From Actinomycetes bacterium (GTDB lineage Bacteria > Actinomycetota > Actinomycetes > Actinomycetales > Cellulomonadaceae), in the NCBI GenBank assembly GCA_023425905.1, contig JAFABT010000043.1:1-5091 (forward strand): DNA of 5,091 bases. Reading direction: 5' to 3'. Under the pieces are notes generated by a model, which ran no database searches, was not told the DNA's origin, and saw only the letters and a list, made by a program, of their open reading frames with translations. Position numbers and translations under genes: made by a program. Shown one piece after another: positions 5,059 to 5,091 of the stretch (position 1 is its first letter; every line of letters begins with the position of its first letter).

Positions 5059-5091
5059 TGCCCGTCTGACGACCGGTGCGCGGCCCTCACG
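5059..5091. other. Start of the region after the solute-binding protein gene
   Basis: Only 33 bases are visible. An ATG overlapping the previous stop (5058-5060) reaches a stop after three codons and is not a gene. No terminator hairpin with a T-run is seen, which fits read-through into expected permease genes but does not show it. Confidence 0.5.

Noticed and set aside
5058..5069. ATG overlapping the stop of the solute-binding protein gene, considered as a coupled next gene
   Set aside because: The frame ends after three codons; the next gene must start later, beyond what can be judged here.

Overview
This is a very GC-rich window (roughly 70% by eye) with strong G/C preference at third codon positions. 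The gene content fits a high-GC actinobacterium. A member of the Micrococcales, such as the Cellulomonas group, is my guess from gene style and order; I have no marker that proves it. No RNA gene, insertion sequence, CRISPR array or phage gene is visible, and nearly all of the window is explained by ordinary chromosomal genes.

Layout. On the minus strand, positions 192 to 1 encode the first 64 residues of a membrane-anchored protein that runs off the left edge. A short divergent region (193-272) separates it from a plus-strand pair: serS, seryl-tRNA synthetase (273-1601), and a Cof-type HAD phosphatase (1598-2398). The HAD start codon overlaps the serS stop codon. After a 118-base gap comes a LacI-family repressor (2517-3530). 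After another 121 bases comes a lipoprotein solute-binding protein of an ABC sugar importer, most like the alpha-glucoside binding protein AglE (3652-5058). The last 33 bases hold no complete gene; the permease genes expected next would lie outside the window.

How the parts work together. The left half is housekeeping: aminoacyl-tRNA synthesis plus a translationally coupled small-molecule phosphatase. The right half looks like the front of a sugar-uptake locus. The LacI-type regulator would bind the near-palindrome TGCAAGCGCTTACA at 3577-3590, just upstream of the binding-protein gene, and release it when the sugar is present.

Regulation visible in sequence. The partial gene and serS have TANNNT boxes six or seven bases before their most likely start codons, and lacI has a poorer box eight bases before its start. 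None has a convincing ribosome binding site, which suggests leaderless transcripts. The solute-binding protein gene instead has a classic GGAGGA site and a leader of about 50-60 bases containing a stem-loop. A strong stem-loop with a UCCG tetraloop lies inside the first codons of the HAD gene. I found no previously undescribed system; the items of interest are these small regulatory structures and start-site corrections.
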